A program made the translations under genes and the position numbers. Positions 30,899-40,705 of a stretch of DNA of 64,000 nucleotides are shown here, in pieces. The stretch comes from Maricaulis sp. (GTDB lineage Bacteria; Pseudomonadota; Alphaproteobacteria; Caulobacterales; Maricaulaceae). The stretch covers positions 62,001-126,000 of the forward strand of contig NZ_JASBRI010000013.1 of the NCBI RefSeq assembly GCF_030149515.1, in the 5' to 3' direction. Numbering within the stretch: the stretch's first letter is position 1; the number at the start of each line of letters is the position of its first letter. Below the pieces are notes generated by a model. It was not told where the DNA came from, made no database searches, and saw nothing but the letters and a program-made list of their open reading frames with translations.

Positions 30899-31512
30899 GC
30901 AGCCTCCTCGGCTTTCTTCTTCCCGGCCGAGTTTTGCAACCGCTCCAGTGAGCGGTCAAACGGTCCGGGCCGGTCCCAGTCGCCATCCGGACGGATCAGA
31001 ACCATGGGATCGGTCGCGTCCGTGATTGCATTGGCCGGAGGCACCAGCTTGCGCTCGATCTCGACATATTCATAGTCGGAAAAGAAGAAATGAGGCCGGT
31101 CCTCACGCACGCGAAAGCCGTGCGTACGCCAATACTTCACCCGGTTGAGCTGGGCATGGCCGATCACCTTGCGATAGCCGCGCCGGGCGGCATAGCGCAG
31201 GGCCTCCTGCATCAACAGGCGCATGACCCCGTCGCGGCGATAGCGTTCCAGCACGGCCGCGCGCTCCACCTTTGCGAAATCGGCGAACCAGCGCAGACGC
31301 AGCACGCCGACCGGCTCCTCGTCCTTCCAGGCGATCAGATGCGAAGCGCCGACCAGGTCGTTCCCGTCATACTCCTCGGTGTAGGGAGCTTGCTGCTCGC
31401 CCAGATAGATGACGCCGCGAAGTGTCATCGCCATGACCACCTGGTCGAGCGTTCGCGCGACCGTCACTTTCAGACTGTCGGCTATCACGTTTTTCACGAG
31501 GCTGTCTCCCAT
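30895..31512 (-). CDS. GNAT family N-acetyltransferase
   Basis: VERAAVLERYRRDGVMRLLMQEALRYAARRGYRKVIGHAQLNRVKYWRTHGF; ATGA overlap with isochorismatase gene. Confidence 0.82.
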   Translation of the reverse strand: MGDSLVKNVIADSLKVTVARTLDQVVMAMTLRGVIYLGEQQAPYTEEYDGNDLVGASHLIAWKDEEPVGVLRLRWFADFAKVERAAVLERYRRDGVMRLLMQEALRYAARRGYRKVIGHAQLNRVKYWRTHGFRVREDRPHFFFSDYEYVEIERKLVPPANAITDATDPMVLIRPDGDWDRPGPFDRSLERLQNSAGKKKAEEAA

Positions 31513-32132
31513 TCGCCCAGCACCGTACGCTTCAACAGCATCCCGCCCAGCTTCTCCGGGAAACCGGTGCTGCCGTACAAGGGACTAACGCCATCCGGGT
31601 ATCCGCAGATCTCGAAGCCGAGCCGGCGCATGAGCGCCTTGCCTTCCGTCGAGCGCGCGCGCGCATAGACACGGACGTCGGAATAGAAACCCCGCCATCC
31701 CACGAGCAGTGCGCGCAGAGCCGCCGCCTGGGCATGCGGATTACGGCCTGCCAGGCCCCAGGACAGCAGGGCGGCCGCTTTTTCTTCCAGCCCGCAGACC
31801 CAGTCGCGCTCGGCATTGGCAAACCCGAACTTGCCGGCGAAAAGCGCGTCAACGCCTTTCTGGCTTAGCGGAATGGATGCAACAAATCCGTCAGGGCGGC
31901 CATTCCAAACACGCATGTGCAAGGAGCGGCGCGTCCAGCCCTGGACGCGCGCAATGTCCTCGGCACTGGCGATTTCCCCGTCGATAAGCTCGTCGGCGAG
32001 CGCATGGAATTCCTCGATCCGGTCCAGCGTGACCGGCTCGAAGTCCAAGGATCCGAAGGCACGGTCGAGCCGGTCGAGCGGAAATTGAAACCCCGCATCG
32101 GCGTGGTTAAGCTGACCCTGCTGAGTCGGCAT
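31494..32132 (-). CDS. Hypothetical protein, possibly GNAT-related
   Basis: 212 aa; overlaps the GNAT gene by 19 nt; RVYARARSTEGKALMRRLGFEICGY resembles a GNAT C-terminal segment. Confidence 0.65.
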   Translation of the reverse strand: MPTQQGQLNHADAGFQFPLDRLDRAFGSLDFEPVTLDRIEEFHALADELIDGEIASAEDIARVQGWTRRSLHMRVWNGRPDGFVASIPLSQKGVDALFAGKFGFANAERDWVCGLEEKAAALLSWGLAGRNPHAQAAALRALLVGWRGFYSDVRVYARARSTEGKALMRRLGFEICGYPDGVSPLYGSTGFPEKLGGMLLKRTVLGEWETAS

Positions 32133-32209
32133 TGTCCGTCCTCGTTGTCATATTGGTTACTCGTTCGTTAACACCGCGCGCAGTTCGCGACTTCGTCAAA
32201 GTTGGAATA

Positions 32210-33196
32210 GTGATCAGTCAGGAATCAGAGAGCGATCTGCGGCGAAACCTGTTCGACTGGGACGATCTGCAGATCTTCCATGCGGTGGCGTCGACCGGTT
32301 CGATGAGTGCGGCCGCGGCGGCACTCGGCTGCCAGCAATCCACCGTATCCAAGCGCATGCGGCAATTGGAGGCCCGCCTCGGCAGCCAGCTGATCGAGCG
32401 CCGGGCGGCCGGCATTGTGCTCACGCCTGCCGGCGAGACTGCACTCGACTACGTCCTGACCATGCAGCGTTCCGCGCAGCAACTCGAAACCCGGGTTGCA
32501 GGCCGTGACCGGGCGCTGGCCGGGCAGGTGGTGCTGCGGGGGCCGGACGGGCTGTCGACCTATTGGCTGGCCCGGCACATTCCCGAGTTTCAACGGGCGC
32601 ACCCGGCCATAGATCTGAAACTCGTGGGCGACCAGTCCGCCACGACCGGCGAGAATGCCGCGTCACTGGCCATCACCTTTGTGCCTGAAAAGGCCATGGA
32701 TACACAGGCAAGCCTGTTGGGCACGCTACATTACATGCCGGTGGCCTCGCGGGAATTCATCACCACCTACGGTGCGCCGCGCTCGATTACCGACGTGATG
32801 AACCTGCGTTTTCTGACACTCGAACAGTATGATCGGTCCCTGGCTCTCTGGGGCCAGCAGGCCGAAGCGGCGGATTCGCTTATTAAATATTCCTTTCGGA
32901 CAGATCTCAGTTCGGTGTTGTTTGAAACCATCCGCCATGGTGGAGGCATAGCCATGGCGCCAACTTACCTGGCCGCTCTGTATCCGGAGGAACTCGTTGT
33001 TCTGGACTACGATTTCCACGAGGACATCAGATTCTGGCTCAAATATATGCCTGGAAGCCAGGAAATAGGCAGAATAAAGTGTGTAGGTGACTGGATTGCG
33101 GACCTGTTCGATCGTAAAAACAATCCATGGTTTCGCGAAGAATTCTGTCACCCGAGCGAGTTCTGCGACATAGACGTTATAAGACCACAACCGTGA
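32210..33196 (+). CDS. LysR family transcriptional regulator
   Basis: FDWDDLQIFHAVASTGSMSAAAAALGCQQSTVSKRMRQLEARLGSQLIERRAAGIVLTPAGE; start codon uncertain (GTG at 32210 chosen). Confidence 0.88.
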   Translation: MISQESESDLRRNLFDWDDLQIFHAVASTGSMSAAAAALGCQQSTVSKRMRQLEARLGSQLIERRAAGIVLTPAGETALDYVLTMQRSAQQLETRVAGRDRALAGQVVLRGPDGLSTYWLARHIPEFQRAHPAIDLKLVGDQSATTGENAASLAITFVPEKAMDTQASLLGTLHYMPVASREFITTYGAPRSITDVMNLRFLTLEQYDRSLALWGQQAEAADSLIKYSFRTDLSSVLFETIRHGGGIAMAPTYLAALYPEELVVLDYDFHEDIRFWLKYMPGSQEIGRIKCVGDWIADLFDRKNNPWFREEFCHPSEFCDIDVIRPQP

Positions 33197-33203
33197 GGAA
33201 GCC

Positions 33204-33590
33204 ATGAGCGCCAGGGGCCCTACCAGTATCGACCAGCACGTCGGAGCCCGTCTGCGGCTGCGCCGTAGCCTGATGGGAATGAGTCAGTCCGAGCTGGGCG
33301 AAAAGCTGGGCGTGACCTTCCAGCAGGTCCAGAAGTATGAACGCGGCACCAACCGGATCGGGGCCAGCCGCCTCTTCCATGTCGCCAAGGTGATGGAAGT
33401 TCCCGTGTCCTACTTCTTCGAAGGCCTCGAAGAAGACGGTTCGTCCGAACTCAAGGGCAATGATTCCGACACGCTGTACGATTTCATCGCCAGCCCGGAC
33501 GGCCTCGCCCTGGCCTCGGCCTTTTCGGCGATCACCGACCAGACCGTCCGCCGCCGCGTCATCGACCTGCTGCGTTCGCTGGCTTCCTAG
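33204..33590 (+). CDS. XRE-family helix-turn-helix transcriptional regulator
   Basis: IDQHVGARLRLRRSLMGMSQSELGEKLGVTFQQVQKYERGTNRIGASRLFHVAKVMEVPVSYFFEGL. Confidence 0.93.
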   Translation: MSARGPTSIDQHVGARLRLRRSLMGMSQSELGEKLGVTFQQVQKYERGTNRIGASRLFHVAKVMEVPVSYFFEGLEEDGSSELKGNDSDTLYDFIASPDGLALASAFSAITDQTVRRRVIDLLRSLAS

Positions 33591-33650
33591 TCCGGATTCC
33601 CGGCGCCTGCCGCCGGGTAATCCACATCCCTATCTCGGTTGAGAGGCGGA

Positions 33651-33682
33651 ACACGCCGGCTTGTGGCCGGCGTGTCTTTCTG
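33651..33682 (+). terminator. Intrinsic terminator downstream of XRE regulator
   Basis: ACACGCCGGC-TTGTG-GCCGGCGTGT followed by CTTTCTGT. Confidence 0.75.
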
Positions 33683-33784
33683 TGCGCCAGATGAACGGTG
33701 CAGCCGCGAAATCGTCACCCTGCGGTCCTGCCTGTGCCTTGACGCAGCGGAATACTGCTTCCCGTCAACCCAGGGAGGCCCGCC

Positions 33785-33946
33785 ATGAAAGCCCACCGCA
33801 ACTCTTTCAGGCCGCAGATGCCCGGATCGGCCCTGGTACGCCTCGGCCTGCCCCATCTGCTCGCACCCGGCCGCAAGCCCGCGGTCCGCTACAGGGACCC
33901 GCGCCACGAACTCTATGTCCGCCTGCGCGAGCTATCGCTGTCTTAG
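33785..33946 (+). CDS. Putative small protein (53 aa)
   Basis: ATG preceded by GGGAGG; MKAHRNSFRPQMPGSALVRLGLPHLLAPGRKPAVRYRDPRHELYVRLRELSLS*; below the ORF-track cutoff. Confidence 0.4.
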   Translation: MKAHRNSFRPQMPGSALVRLGLPHLLAPGRKPAVRYRDPRHELYVRLRELSLS

Positions 33947-33992
33947 CGCCGCCCCTGCAGGCCGGGTCCGAACTGTCGAAACTAGGAGAAAA

Positions 33993-34067
33993 TGGAGCGG
34001 GCGATGAGATTCGAACTCACGACATTCACCTTGGCAAGGTGACGCTCTACCCCTGAGCTACGCCCGC
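33993..34067 (-). tRNA. tRNA-Gly (anticodon GCC), CCA encoded
   Basis: Reverse strand GCGGGCGTAGCTCAGGGGTAGAGCGTCACCTTGCCAAGGTGAATGTCGTGAGTTCGAATCTCATCGCCCGCTCCA; complete cloverleaf. Confidence 0.97.
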
Positions 34068-34188
34068 TCACGAAAGACGGGGGCAAGGCCCCGCCGGGGA
34101 GCGGGGTATATCGCGCAAACGCCGGATAATTGCAAGCACCTGATTCCGTCGACTTGCACATCGCGGCGCAGCGCGCTTCAACAGAATC

Positions 34189-34710
34189 ATGCCTGCGACC
34201 CGTACTGATCTTTTCGCCCGCTTCGACGCCCTGGGCATCGCCCATTCCACGGTCGATCATCCGCCCGTCTTCACCGTCGAGGAAGGCCGGGCGATCAAGG
34301 CGCAAATGCCCGGCGGGCATACCAAAAATCTCTTCCTCGCCGACAAGAAGGGGGAGATCGTGCTGGTTTCTGCGCTCGGCGAAACCCAGGTTCGGATCAA
34401 CCGGCTGCACCGGCACTTGAACTGCGGCCGGCTCTCCTTCGGAAAGGAAGACGTGCTCTACGAAACGCTGGGTGTGCGCCCCGGTTCGGTGACCGCCTTC
34501 GCCCTGATCAACGATACGAAAGGGCGGGTCCGTTTCGTGCTCGACAAAGCCCTGACCCGGCACGACCCCGTCAATTTTCATCCGCTCTCCAATGATGCGA
34601 CGACCGCCGTGAGCTGCAGCGATCTGATCCGTTTTGCCGAGGACACCGGGCATGCAGTGGAGATTTTCGATTTCGCGCGCCTGCACGACGAGGATGCCGC
34701 GGCGCAGTGA
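34189..34710 (+). CDS. Prolyl-tRNA deacylase / YbaK-ProX family editing protein
   Basis: [71 protein letters not shown]. Confidence 0.9.
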   Translation: MPATRTDLFARFDALGIAHSTVDHPPVFTVEEGRAIKAQMPGGHTKNLFLADKKGEIVLVSALGETQVRINRLHRHLNCGRLSFGKEDVLYETLGVRPGSVTAFALINDTKGRVRFVLDKALTRHDPVNFHPLSNDATTAVSCSDLIRFAEDTGHAVEIFDFARLHDEDAAAQ

Positions 34711-34771
34711 CGCCTTGCATCGCGCCGCCGACACGTCCAACTAGGGGCCAGCATACAACAAGGATACGGTC

Positions 34772-35686
34772 ATGACCGAGAATTTCGGCCTCAACAGCGC
34801 CGCCGCCCCGGACGAACTGGTCAAGGAATCCAGCGACCAGGCCTTCATGCAGGACGTGGTTGAACCGTCCCGTGAAGTTCCGGTCATCGTCGATTTCTGG
34901 GCGCCCTGGTGCGGTCCGTGCCGCCAGCTGGGACCGGTGATCGAGAAGGCCGTACACGATGCCGGCGGCGAGGTACGGCTGGTCAAGATCAATATCGACG
35001 AGAATCCAGGCATCGCGCAGCAATTGCGCGTGCAGTCCATCCCGGCCGTATTCGCCTTCAAGGACGGCCAGCCGGTCGACGGGTTCATGGGCTCGCTGCC
35101 GGAGAGCCAGATCAAGGACTTCATCCAGCGCATCTCCGGCAAGGGTCCGGGCGAGGCCGAGCTGAAGGGCACGGTCGAGCGTGGCCTGGCCGCCATGGAA
35201 AACGGCGATCTGGGCGGGGCTTCGCAGGATTTTGCGGCGGTGTTGCAGGCGGATCCGGGCCATCCCGGCGCCCTGGCAGGCCTTGCCCGCGTCTGGTTGA
35301 AGAATGGCGATACCGACAAGGCCCGCGAGATTCTCGGCCACGTTCCCGAAGACCGGGCCGACGATCCGGCCGTGGAGGCCGCCAGGACCGCGCTGGAGCT
35401 TGCCGCCGGCCAACCCGTCGACGACAGCGAAACCGCCGTTCTCAAGGCGAAGGTCGGCGAGAATCCGTCCGATCTGCAGGCGCGATATGACCTCGCCGAG
35501 GCCCTGGTCGGCGCCGGCGATCACAAGGGCGCCGTCGATCAGTTGATCGCCATTACCGCGCTCGACAGAGAGTGGAACGATCAGGCCGCGCGCACCCTGC
35601 TCCTGAAAGTGTTCGACGCGGCCGGACCGATGAGCGAAGTGACCCGCGAAGGCCGCCGGCGCCTGTCCGCGATCCTGTTCTCGTGA
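34772..35686 (+). CDS. Thioredoxin-domain/TPR co-chaperone (CnoX/YbbN-like)
   Basis: [24 protein letters not shown] thioredoxin motif followed by TPR-like C-terminal region. Confidence 0.9.
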   Translation: MTENFGLNSAAAPDELVKESSDQAFMQDVVEPSREVPVIVDFWAPWCGPCRQLGPVIEKAVHDAGGEVRLVKINIDENPGIAQQLRVQSIPAVFAFKDGQPVDGFMGSLPESQIKDFIQRISGKGPGEAELKGTVERGLAAMENGDLGGASQDFAAVLQADPGHPGALAGLARVWLKNGDTDKAREILGHVPEDRADDPAVEAARTALELAAGQPVDDSETAVLKAKVGENPSDLQARYDLAEALVGAGDHKGAVDQLIAITALDREWNDQAARTLLLKVFDAAGPMSEVTREGRRRLSAILFS

Positions 35687-35696
35687 GGAAATGGCG

Positions 35697-35897
35697 ATGA
35701 GCGAAGCCGATACGAAACGCCGGGACGTCGATCCGAAACTGCTGGAAATCCTGGTTTGCCCGGTCACCCGCGGACCGCTGACCTATGATCGCGACGCCCA
35801 GGAATTGATCTCGGAAGGCGCCAACCTCGCCTATCCGATCCGCGACGGGATTCCGATCATGCTTCCCGACGAGGCGCGCAAGCTGGAGCGCGACTGA
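35697..35897 (+). CDS. Trm112 family protein
   Basis: [50 protein letters not shown]. Confidence 0.92.
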   Translation: MSEADTKRRDVDPKLLEILVCPVTRGPLTYDRDAQELISEGANLAYPIRDGIPIMLPDEARKLERD

Positions 35898-36199
35898 TGG
35901 CAAGGCCCTGGCCGACCGAGCTTCGATTTTCAAAGACCGACAAGGCGCTGCACGTTGCTTTCGATGACGGCAAGGCGTGCATCATCCCCTTCGAGACACT
36001 GCGGGTGGAAAGCCCCAGCGCCGAGGTTCAGGGTCATGGTCCGGACCAGAAAAAGACCGTCACCGGCAAGGAAAATGTCCTTGTCACCGGAGCCGAACCT
36101 GTCGGCCGCTATGCCGTGCGCCTGATTTTCGACGACGGTCACGATTCCGGTCTTTTCACCTGGGATTATCTCCACGCGCTGGGCGAAAGCGGCAACTAG
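35897..36199 (+). CDS. DUF971 domain-containing protein
   Basis: PTELRFSKTDKALHVAFDDGKACIIPFETLRVESPSAEVQGHG; YAVRLIFDDGHDSGLFTWDYLHALG. Confidence 0.88.
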   Translation: MARPWPTELRFSKTDKALHVAFDDGKACIIPFETLRVESPSAEVQGHGPDQKKTVTGKENVLVTGAEPVGRYAVRLIFDDGHDSGLFTWDYLHALGESGN

Positions 36200-36285
36200 C
36201 CGGGACGCGGGCCGGCGGCGGCGGGCAGCAGGCGACATGTTGGCCGAGTCGACCTAGATTGGCCCGTCCACAAGGAGAGTGCCTC

Positions 36286-36804
36286 ATGTTCCGTCTCGCA
36301 TCTGCCACCCTCGTTTCGCTGAGCGCGCTGACCGGCGCCGCCCTGGCCGGCCCGGACGCTTTCGAACCCGGCATCCTGATCCCCGAATTCGGGCCCGTGG
36401 CCGAAGTCGACTACGATCGGCCGATACCGCAAGGCACAGTTCTCAGGATCCGTTTCGACATTTCGACGCGGGCGGAGACCGGCGAACTCAACAGCACGCT
36501 GACCAGCGCCGCCCGCTTCCTGAACATGCATGCGGCCGCCGGCATCCCCGCCGAAGACATCCACGTCGCGGTCGTCATTCATGGCGCCGCTGTTCACGAT
36601 GTCACAGTCGGGGACGGCGAAGCCAATGCCGGCCTGGTTGCAGCGCTGAACGAACACGGCGTCGAGATCATTGTCTGCGGTCAGAGCGCGGCCTGGTACG
36701 ATGTGACGCCGGAGGATCTCCAGCCCGGTGTCAGTCTTGCGCTCTCGGCCATGACTGCACACGCCGTTCTGCACAGCGAGGGTTATGCCCTGAACCCGTT
36801 CTGA
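36286..36804 (+). CDS. Exported DsrE-family protein
   Basis: Signal peptide MFRLASATLVSLSALTGAALA; RFLNMHAAAGIPAEDIHVAVVIHGAAV; GVEIIVCGQSAAWYDV. Confidence 0.8.
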   Translation: MFRLASATLVSLSALTGAALAGPDAFEPGILIPEFGPVAEVDYDRPIPQGTVLRIRFDISTRAETGELNSTLTSAARFLNMHAAAGIPAEDIHVAVVIHGAAVHDVTVGDGEANAGLVAALNEHGVEIIVCGQSAAWYDVTPEDLQPGVSLALSAMTAHAVLHSEGYALNPF

Positions 36805-38091
36805 TCACGCCGCATCCAGGCGCTGCCCCTTGAGCAACCGGGGCGGATCGCCGGTCTCACCGCCGGCCTGGCGCATGAAAAACCGGCGCGCCGGCGGAAT
36901 CTTGTCGACGAGCGAGAGACCCAGACCCCGGATCTGGCGGAGCGGATCGAAATCGTTGGAAAACAATCGGTTGAAGAAGTCCGTGCCAACCGCCAGCGTG
37001 GCGCTGTCGAACTTGCGCCAGTCGGCATAGCGGCGCAGCGTTGTGACGGCGCCGATATCGAGCCCCACACGCTTTGCCTCACCGCAAACTTCCGCCAGTG
37101 CAGCGGCGTCGCGGATGCCCAGATTGAAGCCCTGGCCGGCCAGCGGGTGAATGCCCCGTGCGGCATCGCCCACAAAGGCGATCCGGTCGGCGCAGAATTC
37201 CTCGGCATAGGTCAGCCCGAGCGGATATGTGAAACGCGGCCCCTCCACGCGCACCTCGCCCAGAAAATCCCCGAACCGGTCTTCGAGCTCCTGCTGGAAA
37301 ACCTCGTCAGGTGCGTCTTTCAGTGCATCGGCGACAGTGTCGGCTTCGGTCCAGACCAGGGAGGCTCGATTGTCGGTGAGTGGCAGGATGGCGAAGGGCC
37401 CGGCCGGCAGGAAGTATTCATAGGCCGTGCCATTGTGCGGCTCGGCGTGGCGCACCGTGGCGACGATGCCCTTTTGTCCGTAGAACCAGCCGGTGGTGCG
37501 CACCTTGGCCTGCCGCCGCAGGCGCGAAAACCGCCCGTCGCAGGCCACCAGAAGCTTGCCGCTGAGCCGTGCACCGTCCTCCAGCACCAGATCGATCCCG
37601 CCCTGGCAGTGTTCATAGCAATCTGCCTTGACCGGAGCGAAGAGTCTGATCGCGGGCCTGGCCTGCAAGGCCCTGACCAGGGCCTGGCGCGAGCGCCGGT
37701 TTTCGGCCATCCAGCCCAGCGGCTCGCCGTCCTCTCCGGGGGAGATTTCGCGGCGGTCGAAATGCAGGGTGTGCGGGCCGGGTCCGCCCGGCCTGGTCCC
37801 GCCATAGGGCCGGCCGTCGCAGACCAGAATATGTTCGATCCGCTGGGCGTGCTCGTGCAGATGCTCCGCCACGCCGAGCGCCTCGAACATGCGCCAGGAG
37901 GTATAGGCCAGGGCCGAGGCGCGGCCGTCGAATTCCGGCGCCAGCTGCTCGGAGAGTTCCAGCGCGTCGACCACGGCGACGCTCAGCCCGGCCTGGTCCA
38001 TTGCCAGGGCGAGGGTCAAACCGGCCAGACCGCCGCCGGCGATCACAACATCGCCATCAAAGAGTGGTTCGCTTGTCATGGAACGCACCAT
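36805..38091 (-). CDS. UbiH/UbiF/COQ6-family FAD-dependent hydroxylase
   Basis: DVVIAGGGLAGLTLALAMDQAGLSVAVVDA; RIAFVGDAARGIHPLAGQGFNLGIRDAAALAEV. Confidence 0.93.
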   Translation of the reverse strand: MVRSMTSEPLFDGDVVIAGGGLAGLTLALAMDQAGLSVAVVDALELSEQLAPEFDGRASALAYTSWRMFEALGVAEHLHEHAQRIEHILVCDGRPYGGTRPGGPGPHTLHFDRREISPGEDGEPLGWMAENRRSRQALVRALQARPAIRLFAPVKADCYEHCQGGIDLVLEDGARLSGKLLVACDGRFSRLRRQAKVRTTGWFYGQKGIVATVRHAEPHNGTAYEYFLPAGPFAILPLTDNRASLVWTEADTVADALKDAPDEVFQQELEDRFGDFLGEVRVEGPRFTYPLGLTYAEEFCADRIAFVGDAARGIHPLAGQGFNLGIRDAAALAEVCGEAKRVGLDIGAVTTLRRYADWRKFDSATLAVGTDFFNRLFSNDFDPLRQIRGLGLSLVDKIPPARRFFMRQAGGETGDPPRLLKGQRLDAA

Positions 38092-38186
38092 ACGGGGTTT
38101 GCGTAGCGAGAAAAGCGGGCAGTCCGCCGCAGCGGTATTAACCTCTGTTTACCGCGCGGGAAGACTTGAGGGGTAGTGACAGTAGC

Positions 38187-40592
38187 ATGAGTGGGAAAGC
38201 CGACACCGACGCCGGGGCCGGACAGCGTGCGTCCAAGCCCCGCTGGCGTCTTCGCCTCTTCGATGTGCTCTTCGGCAGCATGATGCTGGCCGCCGGCCTC
38301 TTCCTGCTGGCGGCGCTCCTGTCGCACAATGTGCTCGATCCCAGCTGGAATGTTGCGGCCGATGGCGAGATCCGCAACTGGATGGGCCGCCCGGGCGCCT
38401 CCGTGTCGGACACACTTCTGCAGGCGCTGGGCTGGGCGGCCGGGGGGCCCGCCATTGCCCTGGCCATCTGGGGCGGCATCATGATCTGGCGCATTCCCCG
38501 GCCTCGCACCCGCTCCGTCGCCGGACTGCGCTGGGTGTTCGCGGCCATCGGCACGGCGGGGTTTGCAGCGGCAGTGAGCGCGCTGCCCGTGCCCAATGCC
38601 TGGCCCTTTGCCTCGGGCCTGGGCGGGGCCCTGGGCGACATCCTCCTGAACGCGCTGGCTGCCCTACCGGCCCGGTTCGAACTGCCGGCGCCCACGGGGA
38701 TTGCCGCCGCCTTCGCACTCATCCTCTCGATCGCCGGCATCTTCTTCACCTTCGGTCTTCGCTCGCATGACCTGACGGCGGCCGTCGATGCTGCCGGGCT
38801 CGTCTGGGCCACGCTGCGGGTCTGGGCCGATACCCTGCTCGGCCGCGTCTCGGGCCTGCGCCGGGAAGGCGAAGACATGGCAGCGAAGGCCGCGCCGGTA
38901 CGCGAAGAGCCCGTGCTGCGCCGCGCCATGAGGGCCGCGGAAGACGGCGGCGCGGCTTCCGCACAGGCGAGTGCACCGGAAGACATGCCCGGCCAGTCCG
39001 TGCGGGTGGCCGCCGGGCGCAAGCCGAAACCGTCCGGCCGCGATGTCCGGGAGGCCCAGGGCGCATTGCCCTTCGTCAAGTCCGACGGTTTCAAGCTGCC
39101 CCGTCTCGACCTTCTGACCAAGCCCGCCCTGCGCAACGATGCCGTCGACGAGCTGGCGCTGCGCCAGAATGCCGAACTTCTCCAGGGCGTCCTCTCGGAC
39201 TTCGGTGTGAAAGGCGAGATCGTCCAGGTACGCCCCGGCCCGGTCGTGACGCTTTACGAGTTCGAGCCCGCGCCTGGCGTCAAATCCTCGCGTGTCATCA
39301 ATCTGGCCGACGATATCGCCCGGTCGATGTCCACCACGGCCGCGCGCGTGGCCGTGGTGCCGGGGCGCAATGCGATCGGGATCGAACTGCCCAATTCCAG
39401 GCGCGAAACCGTCTTCCTGCGCGCGCTTTTCAATTCCAAGGCCTTCGAGGAGGCCAAGGCGGAGCTGCCGCTGGCGCTGGGCGAAACCATCGGCGGGGAG
39501 CCTTTCGTTGCCGATCTGGCGCGCATGCCGCATCTTCTGATCGCGGGGACCACCGGCTCGGGCAAGTCGGTGGGTATCAACGCCATGATCCTTTCCCTGC
39601 TCTACCGGCTGCCGCCGGAAGAGTGCCGGATGATCATGATCGATCCGAAAATGCTGGAACTCTCCGTCTATGACGGCATCCCGCACCTACTGACCCCCGT
39701 CGTCACCGACCCGAAGAAGGCCGTCGTCGCGCTGAAATGGGCCGTGCGGGAAATGGAAAGCCGCTATCTGCGCATGTCCAAGATCGGCGTGCGCAATGTG
39801 TCCGGTTTCAACGAAAAGGTAGCCCGGTCGATCAAGACCGGCGAAGCGCTCTCGCGCACGGTCCAGACCGGATATGACAAGGAAACCGGCGAACCGGTTT
39901 TCGAGACCGAGACGATCGACGCGGAAAAGATGCCCTATATCGTCGTGGTGATCGACGAGATGGCCGATCTGATGATGGTCGCCGGCAAGGAGATCGAGGC
40001 GGCGGTCCAGCGCCTGGCGCAGATGGCCCGCGCCGCGGGCATCCACCTGGTCACGGCCACACAGCGCCCCTCGGTGGACGTCATCACCGGCACGATCAAG
40101 GCCAATTTCCCGACCCGGATCTCCTATTCCGTCACCTCCAAGATCGACAGCCGCACCATTCTCGGCGAACAGGGCGCCGAACAGCTTCTGGGCATGGGCG
40201 ACCTCTTGTACATGGCCTCCGGCGGTCGTCTGCGCCGCCTGCACGGCCCCTTCGTCTCCGACCGCGAGGTCGAGGATGTCGCCGCCTTCCTGAAGAAGCA
40301 GGGCGCGCCGGAATATCTCGATGCGGTCACGGCCGGCAGCGATGACGACGAGGACGGTATTCCCGGCCTGGGCGGCGGCGATGAAGGCTCGGGCGACGAC
40401 CTGTTCGACCAGGCCGTGGCCCTGGTTGCCCGCGACCGCAAGGCCTCGACCTCCTATATCCAGCGCCGCCTGCAGATCGGCTATAACCGTGCGGCGACAC
40501 TGATCGAGCGGATGGAGGAAGAAGGCATGATCGGCCCCGCCGACCATGCCGGCCGCCGCGAGATTTTCCTGCCGGAAAATGAGGGGGCGTAA
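38187..40592 (+). CDS. ftsK: DNA translocase FtsK
   Basis: N-terminal TM helices; [74 protein letters not shown]-terminal gamma domain. Confidence 0.97.
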   Translation: MSGKADTDAGAGQRASKPRWRLRLFDVLFGSMMLAAGLFLLAALLSHNVLDPSWNVAADGEIRNWMGRPGASVSDTLLQALGWAAGGPAIALAIWGGIMIWRIPRPRTRSVAGLRWVFAAIGTAGFAAAVSALPVPNAWPFASGLGGALGDILLNALAALPARFELPAPTGIAAAFALILSIAGIFFTFGLRSHDLTAAVDAAGLVWATLRVWADTLLGRVSGLRREGEDMAAKAAPVREEPVLRRAMRAAEDGGAASAQASAPEDMPGQSVRVAAGRKPKPSGRDVREAQGALPFVKSDGFKLPRLDLLTKPALRNDAVDELALRQNAELLQGVLSDFGVKGEIVQVRPGPVVTLYEFEPAPGVKSSRVINLADDIARSMSTTAARVAVVPGRNAIGIELPNSRRETVFLRALFNSKAFEEAKAELPLALGETIGGEPFVADLARMPHLLIAGTTGSGKSVGINAMILSLLYRLPPEECRMIMIDPKMLELSVYDGIPHLLTPVVTDPKKAVVALKWAVREMESRYLRMSKIGVRNVSGFNEKVARSIKTGEALSRTVQTGYDKETGEPVFETETIDAEKMPYIVVVIDEMADLMMVAGKEIEAAVQRLAQMARAAGIHLVTATQRPSVDVITGTIKANFPTRISYSVTSKIDSRTILGEQGAEQLLGMGDLLYMASGGRLRRLHGPFVSDREVEDVAAFLKKQGAPEYLDAVTAGSDDDEDGIPGLGGGDEGSGDDLFDQAVALVARDRKASTSYIQRRLQIGYNRAATLIERMEEEGMIGPADHAGRREIFLPENEGA

Positions 40593-40705
40593 GGCGCCCG
40601 CGGGACTTTGTCGCAAGCCGCGCCGGGCGTAGACTGGGCTCGCGGCATCTGCACCCCGGCCACCGCCCGGGTGCCAGTCGCTGCCGACACGACCGGGAGG
40701 ACACA

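Noticed and set aside
33993-34067. tRNA-Gly as an integration site for a genomic island
   Set aside because: No integrase, no att-like direct repeat of the tRNA 3' end and only house-keeping genes nearby
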